Source: CAYYTU01 sp964474655 (GTDB lineage Bacteria; Chloroflexota; Anaerolineae; B4-G1). Taken from it: a DNA stretch of 13,865 bases. The notes under the pieces are model-generated. The model was not told where the DNA came from and did no database searches. It was given only the letters and a program-made list of their open reading frames with translations. The position numbers were made by a program, and so were the translations under genes. The stretch's first letter is position 1, and every line of letters begins with the position of its first letter. Positions 1-8,179 of the stretch are shown piece by piece. The stretch spans positions 1-13,865 of the forward strand of contig CAYYTU010000071.1 of assembly GCA_964474655.1 (NCBI GenBank), in the 5' to 3' direction.

Positions 1-16
1 CGGCCAGAGCTTTTTT
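1..16 (+). terminator. Possible 3' arm of a truncated intrinsic terminator
   Basis: The window opens with CGGCCAGAGC followed directly by six T's. This looks like the descending arm and U-tract of an intrinsic terminator whose ascending arm (GCTCTGGCCG) would lie just outside the window. The other half is not visible, so this is a guess from one arm. Confidence 0.3.
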
Positions 17-244
17 GCCCGCTGGGGCCGGTCTCCTGACCGTGCCCCATTGGGGGTATTATAAAGATACTTACTTGGACCTACTTAGCCCTCGACTCGG
101 GGGCGCCGCGGGCGAAATCGAACCGCAACAGCACCCCGGGACGGGGCTTAGAGCATTTTCCGAGAGAGCTCAGTGACGAAACAGCCGCCATACGCGTGTC
201 CGCGACTGAGGACATCCCATCTGTGATTTTAGAGCACTGCAATA

Positions 245-253
245 ATTATAGCA
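245..253 (-). promoter_or_regulatory. Left-facing extended -10 element
   Basis: On the minus strand the sequence reads TGC-TATAAT, an exact consensus -10 with an upstream TG extension. No good -35 lies 16-18 bases further up, as is usual for extended -10 promoters. It would start transcription near 238, leftwards, past the end of the permease gene and out of the window. It shares GTGCTATAATTAT with the promoter at 12078-12106. Confidence 0.4.
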
Positions 254-307
254 CACTTGCGGTAATCTTCCTATCGCGCAGCTAACAGTCAGCCAACGCG
301 TCCGCAC

Positions 308-2703
308 CTATTCGTAGGCCAGCACCTCGCGAATGGTCAAACGGATGGCGTTGCGGGCTGGTAGGAGGCTTGCTATCGCCGAGATGACCAACGCGCCCAC
401 CAGCCAGATGAGAAAGCCCTCCGGCGCGAGCACCATATCTAATCCCTTGGTCACGAAAGCCTCACCGATAATCTTGTTCAGCAAGACCGTGACCGGCAGG
501 GCCAGTACGCTGCCCAGGGCCCAGCTGATGAGACCAATTGTCATGCCCTCGACGACCACCATCCACAGGATGGACGGATTGGAGGCCCCGATGGAGCGCA
601 TCACGCCGATCTCCCGCGTCCGTTCCATCACGTTCATGCTCATCGTGCCCATCAGACCGATACCGCCCACCAGCGCGATCAGGATCGACATGACCATCAG
701 TGTGGCGACCAGCACGTCGATGGAGACGCGCTGCTGTTGCTGGTTCTCGGCTCCGGTGGTGATCTGCGCAATCCGGATACCGGCTTGGCCGAACCGCTCC
801 CCCAGGGCTTGAGCCACCTGCTTCTGCGACTGGGGATCGCGCGACGCAGTGACGAAGCGAAACTCCTCAGCTTTGTCGCTCTGGTTCAGCATATTGACCA
901 GGGATTCGTAGTTGGTGTAGATGAAGGGCGGATCGACGTTCGCGGCCATTTCGGCCACGCCCACGATTTGCCAGGCATATTCGCGTTCGTTGATCTTGAT
1001 GATCGCCTCGTCGCCTACCCCCAGATCGGGGCACTTTTCCACCACCTGATTGGTGATGACGACAGCGTTCTCATCCTCCGGCCGTAGCCAGCGCCCTGCG
1101 GTTATCACTGGCTCGATCAGGTCGGAATCGGCCGGCGGAGCCCAGACCAGGACCTCAAACGTCCGACCCGAATCCCGCGAGATGAGCCGGCTGGGGTCGA
1201 AGCCCCAGGCCTCCATATGCACAACCCCCGGCACGTCTTTGACGAGCTGATCGATCTTCTCCAGGCGATGCGGTTGGGTCAGCGAGACGTTGACGTCGGA
1301 AAGAAAGTAGCCCAACACTTCGTCGATGCGGACGTAGAGCGAGGCTCGGACGTTGAAGACGGCGATGAAGATGGCGCCGCCCAGCGTCAGGGTCGTCAGA
1401 GTGAGTATCAGGCGCCCTTTGCGGCGGAACGTGTTGCGCAGTGAGATCAGCATCGGTCGCGGCAGGCCGCGTATCCTTTCCACTAGCCGGTCGATCGCGC
1501 CCTGTCCGAACTGCCCCGCTCCCAGACCGTAGTCGCTGATCGCCTCGCGGATGGTGATGCGCGTGCCATTCAGCACCGGTGCCAGCGCCGCCAGCACGGG
1601 GATGAGCAGCGCGACGACCGTCTGCAAAACCAACGATATCAGCGGGATACGGAACCCAGCGGGTCGGAAGTTGAGGAAATCGCTGAGGAAATTGATCATC
1701 CCAAAGGAAGCGATCGTTGAGAGCGGCACGGCGATCACCAGCGCCAGCACGCCGAAGGCTAAAACCAGCGCCAGGTACATCTTCACGATTTGAGCGGTGC
1801 GAGCGCCGATTGCCTTCATCACACCGATCTGCTCAGTGTGCCGGCTGACCAGCGCAGTGATGGTGTTGACTACCAGGAAGGCGCTGAAGAAGACGGTCAG
1901 TCCGCCCAAAGCACCGAGGATGACGCTCAACGCCTCCGTGATCGTCTTGGTGGGATGTTGCCCTGGCTCGTAGATGAACGTATCGAAGACCTCTCGCCCG
2001 GTGCTTTCCAGCCGGTCGACCACGCGCCAAGCTACTTCCTGGACGTGTTTTTCGTCATCGGGCCGTTCGCTCACTGTAAAATAGAGCTGATTATAATCAC
2101 GCGATCCGCCCAGCCACTCCATCGTATCTCGGTTCACATAGGCATTGACCCGGCCCGACATCACCGTCGAGAAGGCGGTCACGTCGTGGACGACGGCTGC
2201 CACGCGCAGCCGCCGGATCTCCTGCCCTGGCAGCTCCAGCGTGACCGTATCGCCGGCCTCGACCGGCAGGACTGTGCGCCCGGTGCGCTCGATGAAGACC
2301 TCACGTTTCTTCAGGGGTGGGAGCTCGCCGCCCCGTTCCAGAGGACGGATCTGACCGATCGTCATCTCGTCCACCGGGGGAATGGCGACGATCTGAATCG
2401 GCTTCCAGTCGCCGGTGGGGTCCATCACGCGGGCCGAAAGGCCGCTCCGTCCTTCGGCCTGGGCCACGCCAGCCGTGTCCTGGGCTGCGATCACCATGTC
2501 ATCGCCGAATGGCTCCGAGAAGATGATGGCGCTGTGGGGATTGGCGGATAGATAATCGGCGTCCAGATCATTGATCAATATAGCAAACGTGCTCGCGTTC
2601 CATCCCACGGCGAAGACGCCGACGGCGATAGAGAGCATCACCAGAATGGTGCGGACTTTGTTGTCCCAAAGGTCGTGCAGCACCTTGCACCAGCGTGGTC
2701 TGA

Positions 2704-2707
<4 letters not shown>
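308..2707 (-). CDS. MacB/LolC-type (FtsX-fold) ABC transporter permease, double-length
   Basis: This 799-residue inner-membrane permease works with the ATPase encoded just upstream. Two permease units are fused in tandem. Unit 1 has a TM helix at about 19-42, a large extracytoplasmic domain, and TM helices near 260-285, 312-336 and 355-378. Unit 2 repeats this with 431-452, an extracytoplasmic domain, and 664-688, 714-740 and 763-783. Each unit carries the FtsX hallmark after its second helix (EQIGVMKAIGA near 292-302; REIGVMRSIGA near 698-708) and ends with an IRE-type motif (ITIREAISDYG; LTIREVLAYE). Families of this type drive mechanotransmission or lipoprotein/lipid extraction rather than forming a channel; the substrate cannot be read from sequence. 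ATG at 2707 overlaps the TGA of the ATPase gene by four bases (ATGA), with GAGGAG a few bases upstream, so the start is well supported. Confidence 0.93.
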
Positions 2708-3864
<1,157 letters not shown>

Positions 3865-3923
3865 ACGTCCTCCTGATGTGAGCGATCGAACGGGTTGCTT
3901 CAAAAGTGTCCGTAGTTGTAGAG

Positions 3924-3929
3924 AGTATA
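3924..3929 (-). promoter_or_regulatory. Likely -10 box of the ATPase-CNBD/permease operon
   Basis: The minus strand reads TATACT here, placing +1 near 3917 and giving a leader of roughly 50 bases before the ATG at 3864. The best -35 at a 17-base spacing is TTATGA, which is weak, so an activator may be needed or the call may be wrong. Confidence 0.4.
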
Positions 3930-4211
3930 CGTCAGTTTGGGTGATTTCATAACGGTCAGATGGATGGGTCCCGCCCTGGTCAACTGGGTAGGTTTGTCAG
4001 ACCACGAACCGTCCCGTAGTGGTCTACGTGCTTGCGAGACAAAAGTTGCGACGTGCAAAGGCCCCGAGCGTGCATCCCTCGGGGTCTAATCCATCCAGAT
4101 TTCGTTGGGCTGCTGCGTCAGCGGTCTTACTGCTTTGACGAAGGCACAGCTTGGACGGAAATAAGTGTAAGAGGTGTATTCGATGCTACTAGTCTTAGCG
4201 GAACTGGTGGC
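3930..4211. other. Gene-free spacer between two minus-strand operons
   Basis: No coding region is convincing here. The spacer separates the end of the ABC-2 permease pair from the start of the ATPase-CNBD operon. It holds two clear inverted repeats: AGACCAC/GTGGTCT at 3999-4005 and 4019-4025, and the stronger stem at 4060-4086. The first has no T-tract on either strand and could be a protein-binding site or part of an RNA leader. Nothing else is recognisable. Confidence 0.5.
4060..4086 (-). terminator. Candidate terminator hairpin of the ABC-2 permease pair
   Basis: A seven-pair stem, CCCCGAG/CTCGGGG (4062-4068 with 4078-4084), extended by a G-T and a G-C pair, encloses a nine-base loop about 130 bases after the permease stop codon. 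On the minus strand it is followed by CCTTTG, only a short T-tract, so termination may be weak or Rho-assisted. Confidence 0.4.
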
Positions 4212-5450
4212 TCAGGCCGGCTCGCCGGACCATTCGGTCTTCCGCTTGCGCCGCTTGCCGCAGAGCGAGGGGCGTTCCTCGCACCACCAGCGTCGCAAGC
4301 GCTGCCACGCCGCCGCGATGCGCTGTCGCAGTGAATCCGTCTCCAGCCCCAGGCGGAGCCGGAACCACGCCAGCGCCGTCACCGCCAGCGCGATGCCGAC
4401 GAGGGCCGCCGCGGGCAGCCAGAGCACGCCCATTCCCGCGCCGCGCAGCATCACGCCGCGCAGGATCACCAGGTAGTGTTGCATCGAGGAGGCGTATGAG
4501 AGGACGCGCATCACGCCGGGCATATCGCTGGCCGGCACCAGGAAGCCGGAAAGCGCCACCTCCAGCATCGCCAATGCGAGCACGAACAACATCGCCTGCT
4601 GCTGCGTACGGGAGATCAACGAGATGAGTGTCCCCCAGCCGATCTGCACCAGAACGAAGGGGAGCGAGAGCACGATCAGCAACACCATCGACCCGCGCAC
4701 CGGAATATCGAACCAGACGACGGCCAGGCCCACCATCAGCAGAAAATCGACCAGGCCGATCAGCAGCGTGGGGATGGCCTTGCCCAGCATCAGATCGAGC
4801 CGGCCCAGGGGCGAGACGCGCAGCTGCTCCAGCGTGCCCAGTTCGCGCTCGCGGGCGAAGCTCTGCGCGGCGACGATGAGCGTCACCTCGTAGAGGATCA
4901 CGCCCAGCATCGCCGTCAGCGTGTGCAGGTCGTCGTCGAGCGCAGCGTTGAAGCGGGCCACAAAGCGCAGATCCAGCGGGCCTTTGCCCACGCCCCGCCC
5001 GATCTCGGTCGCCACGTCCTCGGCGGTGGCGAGCGCCACGTTGGAGACGGCGTGGCTGGAGCCGTCGGCGATGACCTGAACCTCGGCGCTCCGTCTCGGG
5101 TCGGCGAGCGCCGCGCTGTAGCCCGGCGGGATCACGGCGATGACGGCGACCTCGCCGCTCCGCATCCAGCCCTTGGCCTGATCAACGCTGTCGCCGTAGG
5201 CTTCGATCATCAGCTCGTCGGTCTGGCCCAGCTTGGCGATCAGGGCGCGGCTGGCCTGGCTGCGGTCCATATCGACCACGGCCAGCGGCAAGTTCTGGAC
5301 GCCGCCGGCGCCCCAGCTGCCCATCAGCACCAGCTCCATCAACGGCGCCACGATCAGGAAGGCGAGCAGCACTTTGTCGCGGCTGAGCTGGAGCAGCTCC
5401 TTGACCGCCAGTCCCAGAATGCGATGCAAACTATCCATCAATCGTTTCAC
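4212..5450 (-). CDS. ABC-2 type exporter permease (YhhJ/YbhR-like), second of a pair
   Basis: Inner-membrane permease of 412 residues. A cytoplasmic amphipathic start and TM1 at about 27-45 precede a large extracytoplasmic domain (about 55-175), then about five membrane helices near 178-200, 224-248, 253-278, 285-305 and 343-365. The conserved ABC-2 coupling motif ARERELGTLEQL is at 199-210. The exit motif SGFLVPASDMP (301-311) and the following SYxxxMQHYLxxxR segment are typical. The tail after 366 is Arg/Lys-rich and cytoplasmic. The reading frame extends up to 5546, inside the upstream gene, but GTG at 5450 is preferred: GAGGA lies about eight to nine bases before it and the upstream stop is only eleven bases away. 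The protein forms a heterodimer half with the upstream permease; the substrate is unknown. Confidence 0.9.
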   Translation of the reverse strand: MKRLMDSLHRILGLAVKELLQLSRDKVLLAFLIVAPLMELVLMGSWGAGGVQNLPLAVVDMDRSQASRALIAKLGQTDELMIEAYGDSVDQAKGWMRSGEVAVIAVIPPGYSAALADPRRSAEVQVIADGSSHAVSNVALATAEDVATEIGRGVGKGPLDLRFVARFNAALDDDLHTLTAMLGVILYEVTLIVAAQSFARERELGTLEQLRVSPLGRLDLMLGKAIPTLLIGLVDFLLMVGLAVVWFDIPVRGSMVLLIVLSLPFVLVQIGWGTLISLISRTQQQAMLFVLALAMLEVALSGFLVPASDMPGVMRVLSYASSMQHYLVILRGVMLRGAGMGVLWLPAAALVGIALAVTALAWFRLRLGLETDSLRQRIAAAWQRLRRWWCEERPSLCGKRRKRKTEWSGEPA

Positions 5451-5461
5451 GGTAGCCGTCC

Positions 5462-6571
5462 TCACCCGATGCGCTTCTTGAACGTCAATCCGCCCAGCGT
5501 CATCCAGGCGGCCGAGAGGTCGAGCAGCATCAGCGCCGGACGCCACAGCTCGGTCAGCGAGGCGCCCTTCAAGAAGATGGCCCGGCAGATGGTCACGAAG
5601 TGGGTGCTGGGCAACACGTACGAGATGGCCGTGCTCGCCAGGCTGGTGGTGTCGATGGGCTCGCTCAGCCCCGAAAGGAAGAAGGCTGGCAGGAAGAAGA
5701 TGAAGAGCGAGATCACGGTGGCGGCTTGTTGGCTACGCACCAGGTTGCCGATCACGGTCGCCATCCCCACGCTCGCCAGCAAGAAGTCCGCCATCAGCAC
5801 CACCAGCAGGAGCGGGCTGCCGCGAAACGGCACGCCGAACAGCAGCACGGCGACTAGCCAGACCGGCAGCAACCCCACCAACGAGGCGGTGACGTAGGCG
5901 ATCAGCTTGCCGCCCAGGTACTCCAGCCCGCGCACGGGTGTGGCGACCAGCGCCTCCAGTGTGCCCCCCTCGCGCTCGCGGGCCAGGGCCAGCGCCGCGG
6001 CCATCACGGGCAGCGAGAAGACGATGGGGATCAGGCCAGGGACCATACTGTCCTGATCGGCGTCCCGGGGCAGGTAGGCCGACTGCGGCTTGATCAGCAC
6101 CGCTGGATGCGCCGAGAGGACCTGTCGGCTCAGCGTCACGCCGAAGTCGGCAGCGTGGCCCAGCAAGCTGCCCATCGCCTGGCTGGCGACAGACGTGTCG
6201 ATACCATCCAGGATGACCTGAAGCGGGGCGGTTCCCCCGCCCTGGACCGTATCAGCGAAGCCCGGCGGGATGACGAGCGCCGCGTCGACGTGCCGTCCCA
6301 TCAGCGACGACTCGATCGTCTCGTAGTCGGAGACGCGCCGGACGGCGAAATCGGCGTCGCTGGTGAGCGTGGCGATAAACCGGCGTGACAGCGCCGAACG
6401 ATCCTGATCCCAGAGAGCCAGCTCAAGGCGCGGGCTGCCGCTGGTGAAGATCAACGAGAGGGCGATGAGGATGAAGGCCGGGGAGAGGAAAACCATCCAG
6501 AGTGTGCGTGGCTCGCGGACGATATGGCGGTACTCTTTGACGAGCACGCTTGTTAAACGTTTCAAGGACAT
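5462..6571 (-). CDS. ABC-2 type exporter permease (YhhJ/YbhS-like), first of a pair
   Basis: Permease of 369 residues and the usual length. TM1 is at about 26-44, followed by an extracytoplasmic domain (about 48-175) and about five further helices: 178-197, 222-246, 253-277, 284-301 and 343-363. The coupling motif ARERERGTLE-type sequence (AREREGGTLEAL) spans 197-208, and SGLSEPIDT at 300-308 marks the last periplasmic turn. It is the sequence-divergent partner of the permease that starts eleven bases after its stop. Systems of this type usually include an ATPase and a HlyD-like adaptor, and neither is adjacent here. The ATG at 6571 has no Shine-Dalgarno sequence; it lies about where the promoter at 6580-6607 should initiate, so translation is probably leaderless. 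Confidence 0.9.
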   Translation of the reverse strand: MSLKRLTSVLVKEYRHIVREPRTLWMVFLSPAFILIALSLIFTSGSPRLELALWDQDRSALSRRFIATLTSDADFAVRRVSDYETIESSLMGRHVDAALVIPPGFADTVQGGGTAPLQVILDGIDTSVASQAMGSLLGHAADFGVTLSRQVLSAHPAVLIKPQSAYLPRDADQDSMVPGLIPIVFSLPVMAAALALAREREGGTLEALVATPVRGLEYLGGKLIAYVTASLVGLLPVWLVAVLLFGVPFRGSPLLLVVLMADFLLASVGMATVIGNLVRSQQAATVISLFIFFLPAFFLSGLSEPIDTTSLASTAISYVLPSTHFVTICRAIFLKGASLTELWRPALMLLDLSAAWMTLGGLTFKKRIG

Positions 6572-6579
6572 AGACTTAG

Positions 6580-6607
6580 ATTATAACCGGAAACGCGCCC
6601 GCGTCAA
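6580..6607 (-). promoter_or_regulatory. Near-consensus promoter giving a leaderless ABC-2 permease mRNA
   Basis: On the minus strand TTGACG (6602-6607) is followed after 16 bases by TATAAT (6580-6585). Only eight bases separate the -10 box from the ATG at 6571, so +1 should fall at or within about two bases of the start codon. No ribosome-binding sequence is visible. Confidence 0.8.
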
Positions 6608-6650
6608 TCGCCGGGTGCGACGGTTCGATTGCCTTGCCGGATCTGGCGAA

Positions 6651-6679
6651 TCGACATTTTCGCGCAGCGGTGCTATAAT
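6651..6679 (+). promoter_or_regulatory. Promoter of the nuclease-like gene and hpt
   Basis: TCGACA at 6651-6656 (five of six consensus bases) is separated by 17 bases from TATAAT at 6674-6679, which is preceded by TGC, an extended -10. The predicted +1 is near 6686, giving a leader of about 127 bases before the TTG at 6813. The element is back to back with the leftward ABC-2 promoter; 43 bases separate the two -35 boxes. Confidence 0.8.
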
Positions 6680-6693
6680 GCGCCAGAGGTGAA

Positions 6694-6723
6694 GTAGAAC
6701 GTGGCCGATCTACCACGTAGATT
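6694..6723 (+). promoter_or_regulatory. Competing hairpins in the leader of the hpt operon
   Basis: TCTAC at 6709-6713 can pair with GTAGA at 6694-6698 or with GTAGA at 6717-6721, the latter extended by an A-T and a G-T pair. A third option pairs ACGTGG (6699-6704) with CCACGT (6713-6718). These structures exclude one another. This could be a regulatory switch or a protein-binding operator, or it could be chance in a short leader. Confidence 0.35.
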
Positions 6724-6812
6724 GACCGATACCATTGGCGCTAAAGAGCCGATACGTAGACTGGCTGGACGTCGTATCCCCAACCGAACGTCCCCGCCGA
6801 AGGAGCGTCATC

Positions 6813-7196
6813 TTGACGGACTGTGAACAGCCCTCACCTTCTTTTGCGCATCCGACCGAAGAAGCTTTCGCCCGCATCTTGGATTACTATGGTGTCGAAT
6901 GGACCTACGAACCACGCACGTTTGTCCTGGAGCGGGATGACGACGGTAACATCGCGCAGGGGTTCTCGCCGGATTTCTACCTGCCGCAGCAGGATCTGTA
7001 CATCGAGCTGACCACCGTGCGACCCAGCCTGGTCACGGCCAAGAACCGCAAGGTGCGCTGCCTGCGAAGCCTATACCCAGAGGTCAGCATCAAACTCTTC
7101 AAGCGGCGCGACGTCCGCGATCTGATGATCAAGTACGAGATGGATCGCTATGCCGAAGAGATTTTGGGCACGGAAGCACAGGAGAAGGCGACATGA
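6813..7196 (+). CDS. Small PD-(D/E)XK nuclease-like protein coupled to hpt
   Basis: Soluble protein of 127 residues with no signal peptide or TM helix. Its order of elements fits a PD-(D/E)XK nuclease core: a helix with Glu16/Glu17 (PTEEAFARILDYYG), a beta strand WTYEPRTF, a beta hairpin ending in SPDFYLP with Asp54, and YIELTT with Glu65, then a Lys-rich helix (Lys77, Lys80) and YPEVSIKLF. The lysine expected two residues after the second acid is Thr67, so the catalytic lysine would have to come from elsewhere or activity is lost. The frame is open from a TTG at 6735 without a ribosome-binding site. I chose TTG at 6813 because AAGGAG ends seven bases before it. The stop overlaps the hpt start (ATGA). 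The function is not known; the nuclease fold is inferred from pattern only. Confidence 0.75.
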   Translation: MTDCEQPSPSFAHPTEEAFARILDYYGVEWTYEPRTFVLERDDDGNIAQGFSPDFYLPQQDLYIELTTVRPSLVTAKNRKVRCLRSLYPEVSIKLFKRRDVRDLMIKYEMDRYAEEILGTEAQEKAT

Positions 7197-7777
7197 ACTG
7201 GTATCCACCAGAGGCGTATGGGCCGCTGTACGAAGACATCAGTGATATTCTGATCACAGAAGAGGTGATCGTGCAGCGCGTGCGAGAGCTGGGCGATGCT
7301 ATCTCCCAGGATTACGCCGAGCGCAATCCGCTGCTGATCGGGGTGCTGAAAGGCGTGATGCCCTTTATGGCCGATCTGCTTCGCTCCATCACCATCCCGG
7401 TGGAGGTCGATTTTATGGCGGTCTCCAGCTATTCGCCGGAATCGCGCGATCAGGGGATGGTGCGGATGGTCAAGGACTTGGAGGCGCCGATCACCGGGCG
7501 TCACGTAATATTCGTGGAGGATATTATTGACACAGGCTTGACGCTCAACACCCTGCTACGTGCGCTCTGGGCCCGCGATCCCGTCAGCCTGGACGTCTGC
7601 GTCCTGTTCAACAAGCCCAAACGGCGCTTGATCGACATTCCACTCAGGTATAAAGGATTCGACTTGCCGGATCGACTGGTGGTTGGTTGGGGACTGGATT
7701 ACCGTGAGCGGTACCGCAATTTGCCCTTTGTGGGCCTGTTGAAGCCGGAGGTCTTTCGAAACGACGTGGAGAGATGA
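7193..7777 (+). CDS. hpt: Hypoxanthine phosphoribosyltransferase
   Basis: Cytoplasmic purine-salvage enzyme of 194 residues, a normal family length. It transfers phosphoribose from PRPP to hypoxanthine or guanine, giving IMP or GMP. The pyrophosphate loop is at LLIGVLKGVMPF (47-58), and the flexible loop begins SSYSPESRDQG (78-88). The PRPP-binding signature VIFVEDIIDTGLTL spans 105-118, with adjacent acids Glu109 and Asp110. Lys141 and Asp169 (GWGLDYRERYRNLPFVG) fall where the purine-contacting and C-terminal residues are expected. It is translationally coupled to the upstream gene by an ATGA overlap. I see no T-tract terminator on the plus strand after the stop; an imperfect GC stem lies at about 7804-7829. 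Transcription from here would run antisense into the RNA gene at 7838-8173. Confidence 0.95.
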   Translation: MNWYPPEAYGPLYEDISDILITEEVIVQRVRELGDAISQDYAERNPLLIGVLKGVMPFMADLLRSITIPVEVDFMAVSSYSPESRDQGMVRMVKDLEAPITGRHVIFVEDIIDTGLTLNTLLRALWARDPVSLDVCVLFNKPKRRLIDIPLRYKGFDLPDRLVVGWGLDYRERYRNLPFVGLLKPEVFRNDVER

Positions 7778-7837
7778 CGACGGTCGATGACCATCACGCA
7801 GAAGCGCCCCTGGCTGGCGCCAGAAGCGCTCCTGCAG

Positions 7838-7859
7838 AAAAAAATACAGGGGCCCCAAG
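7838..7859 (-). terminator. Terminator made by the RNA's closing helix plus seven T's
   Basis: On the minus strand CTTGGGGCCCCTGTA runs directly into seven T's (7844-7838). There is no ordinary local hairpin arm before the T-run. The strand that pairs with it is the RNA's own 5' end at 8157-8173, so the long-range closing helix would serve as the terminator stem. Confidence 0.65.
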
Positions 7860-8173
7860 TAACCTTCCGGCTATTCCTCACTAACCCTTTCGGCTTTACG
7901 TCTTCCTTCTAACCGATCTCGCGGTTCTAAGAGAATCGGTATTGCCTATGGGGTTCTCCCTCGGCTCCACTTCTTTGGCTGCCAGATGGTCCCCCTGGCG
8001 AGGTTTCATCCTACGTTGCCGCCGAAGTTTCTTCGCTTTTGAGAGATCTTCCGCCTTTACTGTAGTCTTGCTCACTCATAAGGCGCTTACGCTTGATCTT
8101 GAGTCTCACAAGACTGCACTGCTGGCTTCAGTCTTGATGAGGGGGCCTTCCAATTCCTCGGGGCTCCCTGTAT
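7838..8173 (-). ncRNA. Unassigned structured RNA of about 336 nt
   Basis: This is an apparently complete RNA gene, with its own promoter, closing helix and T-tract. The first 17 bases (ATACAGGG, bulged A, GCCCCGAG; 8173-8157) pair with the last bases before the T-run (7859-7844), giving 16 pairs with one bulge. Inside are several hairpins: CAAGACTG/CAGTCTTG (8129-8136 with 8109-8116), ACTCA/TGAGT (8100-8104 with 8074-8078) with a nested stem, CGAAG-AAA-CTTCG (8035-8023), GCCAG/CTGGC (7999-7995 with 7985-7981), and ACCGAT/ATCGGT plus CTC/GAG (7940-7931 with 7920-7912). A closing P1 and internal domains resemble the layout of large housekeeping RNAs, but I find none of the signature motifs of RNase P RNA, tmRNA, SRP RNA or 6S RNA. 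A relic of an IscB/TnpB-type guide RNA (HEARO/omega) is a remote alternative; no such nuclease gene is nearby. Confidence 0.72.
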
Positions 8174-8179
8174 GAAAAT

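Larger units (their letters stand above)
1..307. other. Gene-free left edge with hairpins
   Basis: I find no convincing coding region here. Positions 24-48 can form a strong hairpin: five pairs GGGGC/GCCCC, a bulged T at 43, five pairs CGGTC/GACCG, and the loop TCCT. A second small hairpin, CCCCG-GGA-CGGGG, lies at 134-146. A left-facing -10 box (listed separately) sits at 245-250. None of this identifies a known RNA family. The stretch is probably the downstream region of the permease gene ending at 308 plus the leader or promoter of something left of the window. Confidence 0.5.

Noticed and set aside
60..150. tRNA or tmRNA-like T-arm (GGTTCGATT on the minus strand near 115)
   Set aside because: The flanking bases do not form a T-stem and no acceptor or anticodon arms can be drawn.
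1790..2551. 253-codon plus-strand frame opposite the double permease, and a similar 253-codon frame at 2728-3489
   Set aside because: Both are mirror frames of well-supported minus-strand transporter genes in GC-rich DNA and encode no recognisable domain.
5451..5546. Extended N-terminus of the second ABC-2 permease
   Set aside because: It would lie inside the upstream permease gene and reads as non-family sequence. The GTG at 5450 has a good ribosome-binding site and begins the conserved part.
6735..6812. 26-codon N-terminal extension of the nuclease-like protein
   Set aside because: The TTG at 6735 has no ribosome-binding site, whereas the TTG at 6813 has AAGGAG at ideal spacing. The extension contains part of the putative regulatory leader.
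7896..8009. 37-codon minus-strand ORF inside the structured RNA
   Set aside because: It has no properly spaced ribosome-binding site, runs through three predicted hairpins and has an unremarkable Arg-rich composition. A dual-function RNA cannot be excluded, but there is no support for translation.
7838..8173. Assignment of the structured RNA to RNase P RNA, tmRNA, SRP RNA, 6S RNA, T-box or an intron
   Set aside because: The RNase P GAGGAAAGTCC/ACAGAA core, the tmRNA TTCGA-containing tRNA-like end and tag ORF, the SRP GGAAG-AGCAGCC loop, T-box and group I/II intron core motifs are not found on either strand by eye. The length is too great for ordinary 6S RNA.
7942..8175. 77-codon plus-strand ORF
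   Set aside because: It lies antisense to the structured RNA, lacks a ribosome-binding site, and its composition (Ser/Leu/Arg-rich) fits a chance frame.
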